The notes: a model not told the origin generated them from the sequence alone. DNA of 64,000 bases from Chitinophaga caseinilytica (GCF_038396765.1 NZ_CP150096.1:3145001-3209000); one strand, 5' to 3'; shown: positions 43,494 through 52,889, counted from the first letter of the stretch. Numbers and translations: made by a program.

Positions 43494-45245
43494 ATGAACC
43501 GTTCCCTACTTTTTATCGCGCTACTCATAGCCGGCAGCCAAACTGGAATTGCACAGGATAAGTTGACTTACAAGGCATGGGACCCTGCGAAGGAAAATAT
43601 CGCCGTCCTGGAGGGGCAGGCCTGGCCCAAACAGGTCAAAGACCCTTACGATCGTCTGCCGGCAAAAGCGGAAGGCGTTGTGCGGCCTGCGGTGTGGTAC
43701 TTGTCCAACAACAGCGCCGGGATGAGCCTCCGGTTCCATTCGAACTCCCCGGAAATCGTCGTGAAATACACAGTAAAAGGCGGTTTGCAAATGTCGCATA
43801 TGCCGGCCACGGGCGTAAGCGGGGTGGATTTGTATGCGAAAGACAGGGATGGGGGATGGATCTGGAGCAGCGGGACCTTCGCTTTCGGAGATACCATCAC
43901 CTATCGTTTTCAAAACCTGAGCGGTAATCAGGACCGGGAATATACCTTGTACCTGCCGTTGTACAATTCGGTGAAGTGGATGGAAATTTATGTGCCGGCC
44001 GATAAATCTTTTACGCCCATTCCCGTTCGCCGGGAAAAGCCGATCGTTGTTTACGGGACGTCGATCGCGCAGGGTGCTTGTGCCACCCGGCCCGGCCTGG
44101 CGTGGACGGCCATCCTGCAACGGAAACTGGACCACCCGGTCATCAACCTCGGGTTTTCCGGGAACGGCCAACTGGAGAAAGAAGTGATCGATCTCGTTGC
44201 AGAAATCGATGCCGGGCTGTATGTGCTAGATTGCCTGCCCAACCTCACGGGCACGCCAAAAGAAGCGTTGATGGAAAAGATTACGGCCGCTGTGTTGCAA
44301 TTGCAAAGCAAAAGGCCCGGTGTCCCCATCCTGTTGACCGAGCACGACGGCTATACGGATGAGCTGATCAGCCCAAACCGGAAGGCGGAATCCGAACGGC
44401 CGAACCTGGCGCTGAACGAAGCTTTCAAGCAGTTGAAGGCAAAAGGGATAAAGGACATCCATCTTCTGACCAAAAATGAAATCGGCCAGGATATCGAAAG
44501 TATGGTAGACGGTGTGCATCCGAACGACATCGGGATGATGAACTACGCCAATGCCTATGCAAAAACGATCCGGAAAATACTCATACGGCCGGAAGGGAAT
44601 GTGGTCACGTCCCGCCCGGTGACGCAATACCGCGAGCTGCCCGGTTATGATTGGGAGAAGCGGCATAACGAAGTGCTGGACTATAATAAAACGAACTCGC
44701 CGCAACTGGTTATGATCGGCAATTCGATCACCCATTTCTGGTCGGGCGGGCCTAAGGCGCACCTGGCCAGGGGCGCAGCGTCGTGGGATAAATATTTCGG
44801 GAACAGGAACGCCGTTAACCTGGGTTTCGGTTGGGATAGGATAGAGAATGTGTTGTGGCGGGTGTATCATGGGGAACTGGATGGGTTTTCGGCGCAGCAG
44901 ATCGTATTGTTGATCGGTACCAATAATTTGCAGATCAACTCCGATGCCGAAATTGCAGAAGGGCTCAAACAGTTGCTGGCGGCCATCCGTGAGCGGCAGC
45001 CGGCAGCGAAGGTTTTGGTGCTGGGGATCCTTCCGCGGCGGGGTATGGAAGCCCGGGTCGCGAAGTTGAACCGGTTGTACGCGGGCGTGGCGTCGGCTGC
45101 AAAAGTTAGTTATGCAGATGCCGGCGGTGTATTGCTCGATAGCAACAAAAAGCTGGATGAAACGCTCTTCAGCGATGGGCTCCATCCGAATGAAAAAGGG
45201 TACGAGCGATTGGGGGCGTTTATCGGCAAGCTGATCGGCAGATAG
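43494..45245 (+). CDS. Secreted two-domain SGNH hydrolase (tandem esterase)
   Basis: 583 aa; ATG 43494 gives signal peptide NRSLLFIALLIAGSQTGIAQ, while 34 upstream in-frame residues are not signal-like. Residues ~25-175 form a jelly-roll domain with the GVDLY motif (GxDLY domain, ~108-112). First SGNH domain ~180-365: VVYGTSIAQGACATRPG (nucleophile Ser), NLGFSGNGQLE (Gly block), DGVHPNDIGMM (Asp/His). Second SGNH domain ~400-580: VMIGNSITHFWSGG (Ser), NLGFGWDRIENVLWR, LLIGTNNLQ (Asn), SDGLHPNEKGYERLG (Asp-x-x-His). Both catalytic triads look complete. These families deacylate carbohydrates or hydrolyse acyl esters (family knowledge); two different esterase domains in one chain suggests removal of two acyl types from one glycan (inference). 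Confidence 0.88.
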   Translation: MNRSLLFIALLIAGSQTGIAQDKLTYKAWDPAKENIAVLEGQAWPKQVKDPYDRLPAKAEGVVRPAVWYLSNNSAGMSLRFHSNSPEIVVKYTVKGGLQMSHMPATGVSGVDLYAKDRDGGWIWSSGTFAFGDTITYRFQNLSGNQDREYTLYLPLYNSVKWMEIYVPADKSFTPIPVRREKPIVVYGTSIAQGACATRPGLAWTAILQRKLDHPVINLGFSGNGQLEKEVIDLVAEIDAGLYVLDCLPNLTGTPKEALMEKITAAVLQLQSKRPGVPILLTEHDGYTDELISPNRKAESERPNLALNEAFKQLKAKGIKDIHLLTKNEIGQDIESMVDGVHPNDIGMMNYANAYAKTIRKILIRPEGNVVTSRPVTQYRELPGYDWEKRHNEVLDYNKTNSPQLVMIGNSITHFWSGGPKAHLARGAASWDKYFGNRNAVNLGFGWDRIENVLWRVYHGELDGFSAQQIVLLIGTNNLQINSDAEIAEGLKQLLAAIRERQPAAKVLVLGILPRRGMEARVAKLNRLYAGVASAAKVSYADAGGVLLDSNKKLDETLFSDGLHPNEKGYERLGAFIGKLIGR

Positions 45246-45257
45246 CGGCAATGCGCG

Positions 45258-45279
45258 ACAGGAGGATGCGTTCTCCTGT
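45258..45279. terminator. Hairpin between convergent genes
   Basis: ACAGGAG (45258-45264) and CTCCTGT (45273-45279) form a 7-bp stem with an 8-base loop, 13 bp after the SGNH stop and 20 bp from the convergent stop. No T-run follows on either strand, so it is at best a weak terminator or an mRNA 3'-end structure. Confidence 0.35.
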
Positions 45280-45299
45280 TAATGACAAATCGCTGTACA

Positions 45300-46616
45300 C
45301 TAACGGGCAACCGTCCGCCAGCTATATACCCGTTTGATGGCCGCATTCTTTTTCAACTGGTCGAGCCCTGCGGATGTGATGCCTGTTTCATTCAGGTTTA
45401 CCGCCTGCAGGTGTTTCAATTCCGTAAGTTGCCCGCAGATCTTGTCCGTTACCGGGTTTTTATCCAGCCGGAGCTTTTCCAAATTGCTTAACGCGGAAAG
45501 GAAATCCAGATCGCCATCCGAAAATCCGTTGCCCGATACATTCAGCCAGATGATATGTTTTGACAGGGGCAGTATGGCATTTTTTGCCGCAGCCGCCGTA
45601 ATACCCGAACCCGCAGGTAAGGTCACATCCAGCATCAGGGGTTTGTGAAGCATCAATCTTACCGTGAGCCCTGCTTTCCGGAGATTGCCCATTAAAGCGG
45701 TGTCGGCCGATGCGGGGATGTCTGGATGGAGGTCTTGGGTAAAGTCATTGTTTGCTGCCGATACGGGGGCAAATCCCAGGTACTGCGCCGCCATGGCTTT
45801 GATGGCCACCGTATCCGGGAGTGATGCTATTGTTTTCCCGGGCTCCGCTTTTCCTTCCTTTACCCACCAGCTGATCAGTTGTAGTTCATTGCTGGACAGG
45901 GGTGGTTTCCCATCTGCCGGCATAAAGTCTTTGTGGCCGGGGTCTAACATGACGCGCCTGATCAGTTCACTGGAATCCAGGTTGCCGGGTTGTACGGCTG
46001 GCCCCGTTTTGCCGCCTTTCAGAATGCCTGGCAGGTCTTCCAGTACCAGGTCGCCTTTCCTTTTCCCGTTCCGGTGGCAGGCCGCACATTTGGCTTGCAA
46101 GACGGGCAGTACCACATCTTCAAACAGCAGGGCGTTTTCGAGGTTGGCTGGTTTCGGTCTTTCCTGCTTGAACAGTACCTGCATGGTCAGGTAATCGTGG
46201 CCATGGGTGAGGCCGGCGCCCTGATGCCCGGAATAGCTCATCAGTACTACCAGGCCGGTCAGTAACGCGGAAAACAGCGGGCGGGGCACGGGGATTTCTT
46301 TCAGGAAGAAACGGGTCGTTGAAAAATACAGCAAACCAGCGATCGCCGCCAGCGAAATACCGGATACTTTATGCCTGTTTAACGCATCCGCATCATAATC
46401 CCCTTTCAAAGAAAGCAGGTAACCAAACACGGCGGCTGATACGGCCGCTACAAAGCCCGCCAGCAAAGTGAGGGGTACCACCTGTTTCAGGTATTCGAAT
46501 TTCCGGCTGTAGGATAGCAGGTTGAAGAGCAATGCCAGCAAAATGAAGCCGATGGGCAAATGCACGATTAACGGATGAAGGCGTCCCGAGAAAGTGAAAA
46601 TGTCCAGCAATATCAT
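45300..46616 (-). CDS. DUF2231 / cytochrome c / leucine-rich-repeat membrane protein
   Basis: 438 aa. Four N-terminal TM helices in a DUF2231 arrangement (RLHPLIVHLPIGFILLALLF, VPLTLLAGFVAAVSAAVFGY, VSGISLAAIAGLLYFSTT, LFSALLTGLVVLMSYSGH), then a planctomycete-type cytochrome c motif CAACH (C177, C180, H181) with later Met (KDFMPADGKPPLS), and a C-terminal leucine-rich segment (LSKHIIWLNVSGNGFSDGDL, LSALSNLEKLRLDKNPVTDK). It would bring electrons to or from the membrane. Third gene of the minus-strand trio with DUF1501 and DUF1553, ~90 bp after the DUF1501 stop. These families co-occur in Planctomycetota, Verrucomicrobiota and Bacteroidota in glycan-related clusters. Confidence 0.85.
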   Translation of the reverse strand: MILLDIFTFSGRLHPLIVHLPIGFILLALLFNLLSYSRKFEYLKQVVPLTLLAGFVAAVSAAVFGYLLSLKGDYDADALNRHKVSGISLAAIAGLLYFSTTRFFLKEIPVPRPLFSALLTGLVVLMSYSGHQGAGLTHGHDYLTMQVLFKQERPKPANLENALLFEDVVLPVLQAKCAACHRNGKRKGDLVLEDLPGILKGGKTGPAVQPGNLDSSELIRRVMLDPGHKDFMPADGKPPLSSNELQLISWWVKEGKAEPGKTIASLPDTVAIKAMAAQYLGFAPVSAANNDFTQDLHPDIPASADTALMGNLRKAGLTVRLMLHKPLMLDVTLPAGSGITAAAAKNAILPLSKHIIWLNVSGNGFSDGDLDFLSALSNLEKLRLDKNPVTDKICGQLTELKHLQAVNLNETGITSAGLDQLKKNAAIKRVYSWRTVAR

Positions 46617-46705
46617 ACGTATGTTAATTTGAGCGGCAAAGCGGTTGCCAGGGTGGAATGACGGATGAAGTTCCTTTTTGATGTCATGATGGTGTGGTGA
46701 TGGGA

Positions 46706-48220
46706 TCAGGTAAGGATGTCTCTTACTACTTTTCCTTCCACATCGGTCAATCTGAAGCGCCGGCCCTGGAATTTGTAGGTAAGCCGTTCATGATCGATGC
46801 CCATCAGGTGCAGCAAAGTGGCCTGGAAGTCGTGTACGTGTACGGGATCTTTGACGATGTTGTAACTGAAATCGTCCGTTTCCCCGAAAGTTATGCCTGG
46901 CTTAACGCCTGCGCCGGCCATCCACATGGTAAAGCACCGGGGATGATGATCGCGGCCGTAATCCGTGGGGGTGAGCTTACCCTGGGAATATACCGTGCGG
47001 CCGAATTCACCGCCCCAGATCACGAGCGTATCTTCGAGCAAACCCCTTCGTTTCAGATCGGTGATCAGGGCGCCGGTGGCCTGGTCGATAGATCGGCATT
47101 GCCCCGGCATATGGGCGGGTAGGCTGCCGTGATGGTCCCAGCCCTGGTGGTATAACTGAACGAACTTCACGTCCTTTTCCAGCAGCTTTCGGGCGAGCAG
47201 GCAATTGGCCGCATAGGTGCCGGCATCGCGGGAGCCGGGGCCGTACAGGTCAAATATCTCATCCGGTTCATCTTTAACGTCTATCACATCCGGAACGGAA
47301 GTCTGCATGCGGAATGCCATTTCGTATTGTGCGATCCGGGCATCGATTTCCGGGTCGCCATACACGGAGTTTTGCAGTTGGTTGAGTTGGGAAAGGTATG
47401 CGAGCATTTCCTTCCTGTCTGCACCATCATACCCTTCGGGGTTGTTGAGGAACAGCACGGGGTCTTTTCCCGATCTGAACTGCACGCCCTGGTATTCCGA
47501 AGGCAGGAACCCGTTTCCCCACAACCGCGCATACAGCGGCTGGTCTTTTGACGCATCTTTCGAAACCAGCACGATGAATGTTGGGAGGTTTTCATTGTCG
47601 GACCCCAATCCATAACTCAGCCACGAGCCAATGGAGGGGCGGCCGGGCAGCTGGTTGCCGGTTTGCAGGAAGGTGATGGCAGGGTCGTGATTGATGGCCT
47701 CGGAGTGGATGGATTTAATGATGCAAAGTTCATCTACCACTTTTGCTGTGTAGGGTAATAAATCACTGATCCAGGTCTGGCTTTCGCCGTGCTGATTGAA
47801 TTTGAAAGCGGAAGGTACCACAGGTAACAACGCCTGGCCGGAGCTCATGCCGGTAAGGCGCTGGCCGTTCCTGACGGAATCCGGGAGGTTCTGGCCCCTC
47901 AGTTTTTCCAGTACGGGCTTGTAGTCGAACGTTTCAAACTGGGAAGGGCCGCCGGCCATAAACAGGTACACGACCCTTTTGGCTTTAGGGGCGAAGTGCG
48001 GGATGGCTTTGAGGATTTCCTGCTCCATATCGCCCGTAGCGTTCCCGACAACCGGTTTGGGCGAATTGCTGAACAATTTGTTCCCCAACAGCGAGCCCAA
48101 TGCCAGGGCGCCGATGCCCATGGAAGTCTGGGTCAGGAAATTGCGGCGCCCTGCCTGCCGGTTCAGTTTGGAAAAATCAGGGGTGTTGAGCCGGAACTTT
48201 TCTTCATGATGGTCGCACAT
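46706..48220 (-). CDS. DUF1501 family protein (sulfatase-like fold, Tat-type leader)
   Basis: 504 aa. The N-terminus has GRRNFLTQTSMGIGALALGS, a twin-arginine motif with a hydrophobic core, about 25 residues in; the protein is probably exported folded. DUF1501 hallmarks: AKRVVYLFMAGGPSQFETFD, YKPVLEKLRGQNLPDSV, IHSEAINHDPAITFLQTGNQ, RPSIGSWLSYGLGS, VKFVQLYHQGWDHHGS, LVIWGGEFGRTVYSQ, GRDHHPRCFTMWMAGAGVKP. The fold is related to sulfatases/alkaline phosphatases; the enzymatic reaction is not established. It starts 4 bp after the DUF1553 stop, so the pair is translationally coupled, as is usual for these two families. Confidence 0.92.
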   Translation of the reverse strand: MCDHHEEKFRLNTPDFSKLNRQAGRRNFLTQTSMGIGALALGSLLGNKLFSNSPKPVVGNATGDMEQEILKAIPHFAPKAKRVVYLFMAGGPSQFETFDYKPVLEKLRGQNLPDSVRNGQRLTGMSSGQALLPVVPSAFKFNQHGESQTWISDLLPYTAKVVDELCIIKSIHSEAINHDPAITFLQTGNQLPGRPSIGSWLSYGLGSDNENLPTFIVLVSKDASKDQPLYARLWGNGFLPSEYQGVQFRSGKDPVLFLNNPEGYDGADRKEMLAYLSQLNQLQNSVYGDPEIDARIAQYEMAFRMQTSVPDVIDVKDEPDEIFDLYGPGSRDAGTYAANCLLARKLLEKDVKFVQLYHQGWDHHGSLPAHMPGQCRSIDQATGALITDLKRRGLLEDTLVIWGGEFGRTVYSQGKLTPTDYGRDHHPRCFTMWMAGAGVKPGITFGETDDFSYNIVKDPVHVHDFQATLLHLMGIDHERLTYKFQGRRFRLTDVEGKVVRDILT

Positions 48221-48224
48221 GCGC

Positions 48225-51200
48225 TTATCTTTTTATGAGTGATGCATCCGAATTGAGAATGGTACTGGCCACTACCGTGTTGGCCGCCACCATGGCGCTA
48301 TCCAGCGCTCCGTTAATGGTGTGTTGACCGGCATGCAGCCAGCCGCTTTGCTTTTTGGGAGACTGCCTGAATTTCCCCAATTCCACCTGCCGGAGTTGCA
48401 GGAGCAGATCTATTTCCTTGTTTTGCGGGGAACGGCCCGTGAGTTTCCTGAATACATCGGCGATGGCTTTTCTGCCGTCTGCTTCTACCGTCATTTGTTC
48501 GCCAAGTACTTTTGCCGCTTCGAGATAGGAGGGGTCGTTCAGGGTCACCAAAGCCTGTAAAGGCGTATTTGTTTTTTGCCGGCTGACGATGCAATAACTA
48601 CGGGAGGGCGCATCGAAGGTGGCGAGTGTCGGATTGGGGACCGACCTTTTTACGAACACATACAGGCTTCGTTTGTAGACGATGCTCCCGGTATCCGCGT
48701 CGTAAGTTTTGCTGTTGATTTCCCAAAGGCCGTTTGGCTGATAGGGTTTAATGCTGCGGCCACCGATTTCCGGGTTCAGCAATCCACTTGCTGTCAGTGC
48801 GTTGTCTCTCACCATTTCGGCAGACATGCGGAAGGCCGGGCCATGGGAAAGCAGCCGGTTTTCAGGGTCTTTTTCCTTCGCGGTGCCCGACGCGCGGGAA
48901 TCCTGCCGGTAGGTGGCCGACATGACGATGAGTTTGTTGATGGCTTTTACATCCCAGCCGGATGCGGTGAAATTTGTCGCCAGCCAGTCGAGTAAAGCAG
49001 GGTGACTGGGCATCTCGCCCTGGTTCCCAAAATCGTCCGCTGTTTTTACGAGCCCGGTCCCGAAGAAGTTTTGCCAGAAGCGGTTCACCGCCACCCTGGC
49101 GGTTAATGGATTATCCGGGTGTGTGGCCCATTTGGCGAGGCCATACCTGTTTTTGGGAAAATCTTTGGGATAGCCCAGGATGCTGGCCGGGGTATTGGGG
49201 AATACGGGCTCGGCAGGCATGTCGTAATTTCCCCGCGTTAATAAATATGATTTTTTAGGCGTCGGCATTTCCTGCATAACCATCAACTCTTTGACCGGAG
49301 CGCCCGCGTCCGCCAGTTTATTGCGCAGGCGCATGAGCTCTGCTCTTTCGGTTTGTAAAGCGGGCGCAACGGCAGACAGGTAATACTGCTGCAGGGCGGG
49401 AAGGTCTGGTTGTGCCGCAACGGCTGCCCAGGTTGTTTTCTTTGCGAGGATACTGACTTCCAGCGGACTGAGGCAGCGGTTATACACGGCAATATCATCG
49501 ACCAGGGCATTCGCGATCCCGAAGCCGCGGTCCCAGCCGCCAATTTGCAAACCGATCTCGTTGGCGCCAATTACACCATTCACCGGATTTCCGAAAAGAA
49601 TGTCTTTATTGAGCTGGTCCATGGTTGTCTCCATTTGCAGGAGCGTGCCATCCATATAAAGGTTGAAACCTGCGGCTTTGGACGAGCCATCGTACGTTAC
49701 GGTAAGGGGGATCCATTTGTCGCGGGGAACGTCGGCGGTGGATATCCGGGTGATGGCGTCCGAAGGGGCGGTGTGGGCCATCATAATTTCCAGTTTGTTG
49801 TTTTTGAGGTATAGATGATATCCTCTGAAATTGTACAAACGTTCCCGGTCGCCCTTATGAAAAATAACCCCTTGTTTTAGTGCGTTTGGTAAGTTGACCC
49901 ACAAGGCGATCGTAAAGGGCTGGGATTTGCGGAATACGCCAACGGGTTTTACGTCCAGCCAGTTGTCGCCGTTGAGCCGCAACGCTTTCCCGTGGCCGTT
50001 TGCGGAAAAATCGCTTCCCTTTCCCGGATCGTTCTTCATCCCGCCCATCACGCCTGCCTGCTTGCGATCCATGACATTTTTAAAATCACCATTATCGAAA
50101 TTGTAGTATGCCTGCAGATTGTCTGCCGGGATCTTGAACGCTACCTGTTTTTGATATTCTTTTTTGCCGGCCCATTGCTCAAAACCGGCGTTGGCATTGC
50201 GCGCTGAGGCCTGCAGCTGCTTTTCCAGTTGCGCAATACTGTCGGTGATTATCCGGATGGCTTTTTCCTGTTCCGCTGTAGGTAATAATAAGGTAGGCGT
50301 TGGGGTAGCGTTGTTGAACGAGATTTGTCCCGCTTCATTTACGTTATTAAAGAAGCTGAAGATTTCGTAATAATTTTTTTGGGTGATCGGATCGTATTTG
50401 TGGTCATGACATTTGGCGCAGCCGATGGAAAGCCCCAGCATGGCGGTCCCGAAGGTATTCGTTCTGTCTACCACATATTCTGTCTGGAATTCCTCTTCCA
50501 CGATGCCGCCTTCCATGTTTTGCGGGTGGTTGCGGTTGAAGGCCGTTGCGATGATCATTTCCTTGTCCGGATGTGGGAACAGGTCTCCCGCCAGTTGCCA
50601 TTGCAGGAACCGGTCGTAGGAAAGGTTGGTGTTAAATGCTTTGATCACCCAGTCGCGGTAGGGCGACATATCCCGTTCGCCATCAATGGAGTATCCATGC
50701 GTATCGGCGAACCGGGCGGCGTCTAACCAGTCTACCGCCATCTTTTCCCCGAAATGCGGTGAGCTCAGCAGGCGGTCTACCTGTTTTTCGTATGCTTCCG
50801 GCGAATTGTCCCCGATAAAATCGTTGATCTCTTTTAATGTAGGCGGGAGGCCGGTGAGGTCGAGCGATACGCGGCGGAGCAAGAGCTCTTTATCCGCTTC
50901 GGCGGCAGGGGATAGCTTTTCCTTTTTGAGCCTGGCCTGGATGAAATTGTCGATGGGGTTATTGCGTTTCCATTCGTCTTCGTTGATCTTCGGGACGTTT
51001 GGTTTGACGGGTTTTACGAAAGCCCAGTGGGGTTTATATTCCGCCCCGTCTTTTATCCATTTTATCAGTACTGCTTTTTCCGCGGCAGTAAGGGTGAGGT
51101 GGGAGCTGGGCGTGGGCATTAAATATTGGGGATCGGTGGAAATGATCCGGTGGAAAACCTCGCTTTTCTGCAGGTTCCCCGCGGCGATGGCAACCTTGCC

Positions 51201-51467
51201 AGGATTCTCCGGCAGATCTGCATAGGCAAAGTCGGCAATATCCAGCCGCAGGCCGGCTTTTTGTTTGGCTTTATCCGGGCCATGGCAGGCAAAACATTTG
51301 TCCGAAAGGATGGGTTTTACATCGCTGTTGTAATCCAGCGGCCCATCGAGCGCATCATAGGCAGCCGCAACATCGGCCGGCAGGTCCGGGTTGGAGGAGG
51401 AAGATACAAACACACTCATGCCAATGATGAATGCCAGCAGTAGCAGTATTAACAGGAACCGTCGCAT
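48225..51467 (-). CDS. PSCyt1-DUF1549-LamG-DUF1553 multiheme-type surface protein
   Basis: 1080 aa with N-terminal hydrophobic leader FLLILLLLAFIIGMSVFVSS. PSCyt1 cytochrome c domain: CFACH (C58, C61, H62), with PTPSSHLT region after it. PSCyt2/DUF1549 (~165-380): RRVSLDLTGLPPT, YRDWVIKAFNTNLSYDRFLQ, WQLAGDLFPHPD, and a second CxxCH (C350, C353, H354) in IGCAKCHDHKYDPITQ. LamG domain ~455-690 (FTIALWVNLPNALKQ, WIPLTVTYDGSSK). PSD1/DUF1553 ~755-1040 (RVAVNRFWQNFFGTGLV, DDFGNQGEMPSHPALLDWLA, RQDSRASG, SYCIVSRQKTNTPLQALVTL). The first gene of the trio and divergent from an AraC regulator 70 bp away. Probably a carbohydrate-linked redox protein; exact reaction unknown. Confidence 0.9.
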   Translation of the reverse strand: MRRFLLILLLLAFIIGMSVFVSSSSNPDLPADVAAAYDALDGPLDYNSDVKPILSDKCFACHGPDKAKQKAGLRLDIADFAYADLPENPGKVAIAAGNLQKSEVFHRIISTDPQYLMPTPSSHLTLTAAEKAVLIKWIKDGAEYKPHWAFVKPVKPNVPKINEDEWKRNNPIDNFIQARLKKEKLSPAAEADKELLLRRVSLDLTGLPPTLKEINDFIGDNSPEAYEKQVDRLLSSPHFGEKMAVDWLDAARFADTHGYSIDGERDMSPYRDWVIKAFNTNLSYDRFLQWQLAGDLFPHPDKEMIIATAFNRNHPQNMEGGIVEEEFQTEYVVDRTNTFGTAMLGLSIGCAKCHDHKYDPITQKNYYEIFSFFNNVNEAGQISFNNATPTPTLLLPTAEQEKAIRIITDSIAQLEKQLQASARNANAGFEQWAGKKEYQKQVAFKIPADNLQAYYNFDNGDFKNVMDRKQAGVMGGMKNDPGKGSDFSANGHGKALRLNGDNWLDVKPVGVFRKSQPFTIALWVNLPNALKQGVIFHKGDRERLYNFRGYHLYLKNNKLEIMMAHTAPSDAITRISTADVPRDKWIPLTVTYDGSSKAAGFNLYMDGTLLQMETTMDQLNKDILFGNPVNGVIGANEIGLQIGGWDRGFGIANALVDDIAVYNRCLSPLEVSILAKKTTWAAVAAQPDLPALQQYYLSAVAPALQTERAELMRLRNKLADAGAPVKELMVMQEMPTPKKSYLLTRGNYDMPAEPVFPNTPASILGYPKDFPKNRYGLAKWATHPDNPLTARVAVNRFWQNFFGTGLVKTADDFGNQGEMPSHPALLDWLATNFTASGWDVKAINKLIVMSATYRQDSRASGTAKEKDPENRLLSHGPAFRMSAEMVRDNALTASGLLNPEIGGRSIKPYQPNGLWEINSKTYDADTGSIVYKRSLYVFVKRSVPNPTLATFDAPSRSYCIVSRQKTNTPLQALVTLNDPSYLEAAKVLGEQMTVEADGRKAIADVFRKLTGRSPQNKEIDLLLQLRQVELGKFRQSPKKQSGWLHAGQHTINGALDSAMVAANTVVASTILNSDASLIKR

Positions 51468-51536
51468 CAGGTGGAATTTTTACAAGTTTCAGGTGCGAAC
51501 AAAAGCGACCCATCGTCTTTGTTAAATGTATATCAA

Positions 51537-52478
51537 ATGGTGGATATGTACAATACACAAAGGCAACGTATATTTGCACAAATCCGACCTATCCAGTCTA
51601 TGAACATCCATTTGCTACGATCTGCGTTTATGCTGCTGAACACCGATTATGTCCAGTTGGACCATCATTGGCGATACCGGAACGTCACCAGTACATTTTA
51701 CCGTTTGTATTATATAGACGGCGGGGAGGGTAAATTGTATAACCATGCGGAAACGGTTTCGCTGGAAGCGGGGTTTATATACCTGATACCCAGCTTTACT
51801 ACCTGTAATTATGAATGCAGGCATCATTTAAGCCAGTATTATATCTCTTTTACAGAAGAGTCGTCGGATGGTACATCCCTGTTCGCGACCAACAGAAAGC
51901 TTTTCAAGCTGCGGGCCAGTGAAGATGATATCCGGTGTGTGAAGCGTATCCTTGATTTGAATCCCAACCGGACGCTGGGGAGTACCTACGACCCCAGGGA
52001 TTATGAGAAAACGGATATCCTGAAAGGGTTTCAGGATTTGAATAACCTCCTGCGGCCTTCGGAGTTTATCGAGGTCTCGGGATTGTTGCTGCAATTGATT
52101 TCCCGGTTTATGGGCGCGGAAACTTTTTTCATGGAAGAAAGAAGGGCCATTCCTTCCAAGATTTTAGATGCCATTTACTTTATGCAGACCAACCTGCGGA
52201 CGAATATCACGGTGGAAAAGTTGGCGGCAAGGGCCAGCCAGCATCCGGATTACTTTTCCAGGTTGTTCCTGAAAAATACCGGGGAGCGCCCGTTGGCGTT
52301 CCTGCAGGCCAAAAGGATCGAAAGGGTGCAGCTGCTGCTGGTAACAACGGATTATCCTTTTTATAGAATTGCCGAGGAAACCGGGTTCGAGAGTCTTTCG
52401 TACCTGTCGCGGGTGTTTCGGAAGCAGACGGGGCAAACGCTGGGGGCGTATAGAAAGCAGCATGAAGCGGTGAAGTAA
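51537..52478 (+). CDS. AraC-family transcriptional regulator
   Basis: About 313 aa from ATG 51537 (51546 and a GTG at 51471 are alternatives). N-terminal cupin-like sensor (YYIDGGEGKLYNHAETVSLE, AGFIYLIPSFTTCNYECRHH) and C-terminal double helix-turn-helix: SKILDAIYFMQTNLRTNITV, EKLAARASQHPDYFSRLFLK, RIERVQLLLVTTDYPFYRIA, EETGFESLSYLSRVFRKQTG. Such regulators bind a sugar-type effector and activate neighbouring genes. It is divergent from the DUF1553-DUF1501-DUF2231 trio, with ~70 bp between starts, so it likely controls that cluster. A GC-lower stretch without genes follows it. Confidence 0.92.
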   Translation: MVDMYNTQRQRIFAQIRPIQSMNIHLLRSAFMLLNTDYVQLDHHWRYRNVTSTFYRLYYIDGGEGKLYNHAETVSLEAGFIYLIPSFTTCNYECRHHLSQYYISFTEESSDGTSLFATNRKLFKLRASEDDIRCVKRILDLNPNRTLGSTYDPRDYEKTDILKGFQDLNNLLRPSEFIEVSGLLLQLISRFMGAETFFMEERRAIPSKILDAIYFMQTNLRTNITVEKLAARASQHPDYFSRLFLKNTGERPLAFLQAKRIERVQLLLVTTDYPFYRIAEETGFESLSYLSRVFRKQTGQTLGAYRKQHEAVK

Positions 52479-52689
52479 GGGGCGCCAATTATTGCGAACA
52501 GATGTTTTTCAGGGAGAATGTGGTGCTGCTTGATGGTGGTTGGGGGAAGGATTGGTGACGTTGGAGGAAAGTGTGGATGGAAAGGTGTGTAATTGCTGGT
52601 TTATGGCGGAAGAGGGTGATGATCACGATCGATCGGAGTAGATTTCAGGAGGTGAAATTCCTGATTCAACCGGAAATATTTATAAAAAC
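52479..52689. other. Gene-free stretch after araC
   Basis: About 210 bp with no convincing ORF, RNA or repeat; with the tRNA and its flanks the protein-free interval runs to 52889. Purine-rich and G-rich on the plus strand up to about 52620. Nothing functional seen. Confidence 0.4.
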
Positions 52690-52690
52690 A

Positions 52691-52726
52691 AAAAAGACAA
52701 ATCAGTCTAAACCGATTTGTCTTTTT
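52691..52726 (-). terminator. Terminator of the tRNA-Leu gene
   Basis: A perfect 13-bp inverted repeat (AAAAAGACAAATC at 52691-52703, GATTTGTCTTTTT at 52714-52726) lies immediately 3' of the minus-strand tRNA. On that strand the stem ends in a T-run. A/T ends on both sides make it able to work in either direction. Confidence 0.85.
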
Positions 52727-52727
52727 T

Positions 52728-52814
52728 TGGTGCCCAGAACTGGATTCGAACCAGCACACCCTTGCGAGCGCTGCGACCTGAACACAGTGCGTCTACCAAT
52801 TTCGCCATCTGGGC
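52728..52814 (-). tRNA. tRNA-Leu (anticodon CAG)
   Basis: On the minus strand the gene starts GCCCAGA (acceptor arm; pairs with TCTGGGC at the 3' end), followed by U8 and a D-arm with GGTAGACGC. The anticodon stem CTGTG/CGCAG encloses the loop TTCAGGT, so the anticodon is CAG (reads CUG, leucine). The enlarged variable arm (GCGCTCGCAAGGGTGT region) fits a class II tRNA-Leu. The T-arm has GGTTCGAATCC, and the 3' CCA is encoded (52730-52728). 84 nt without CCA. Confidence 0.95.
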
Positions 52815-52889
52815 ATCCCTGGTTTTGTGTTCGGGATGGCAAAGGTAAATGATTCCCGGAACTTTCCAAATCCTTCTTCAAAAAAAATA

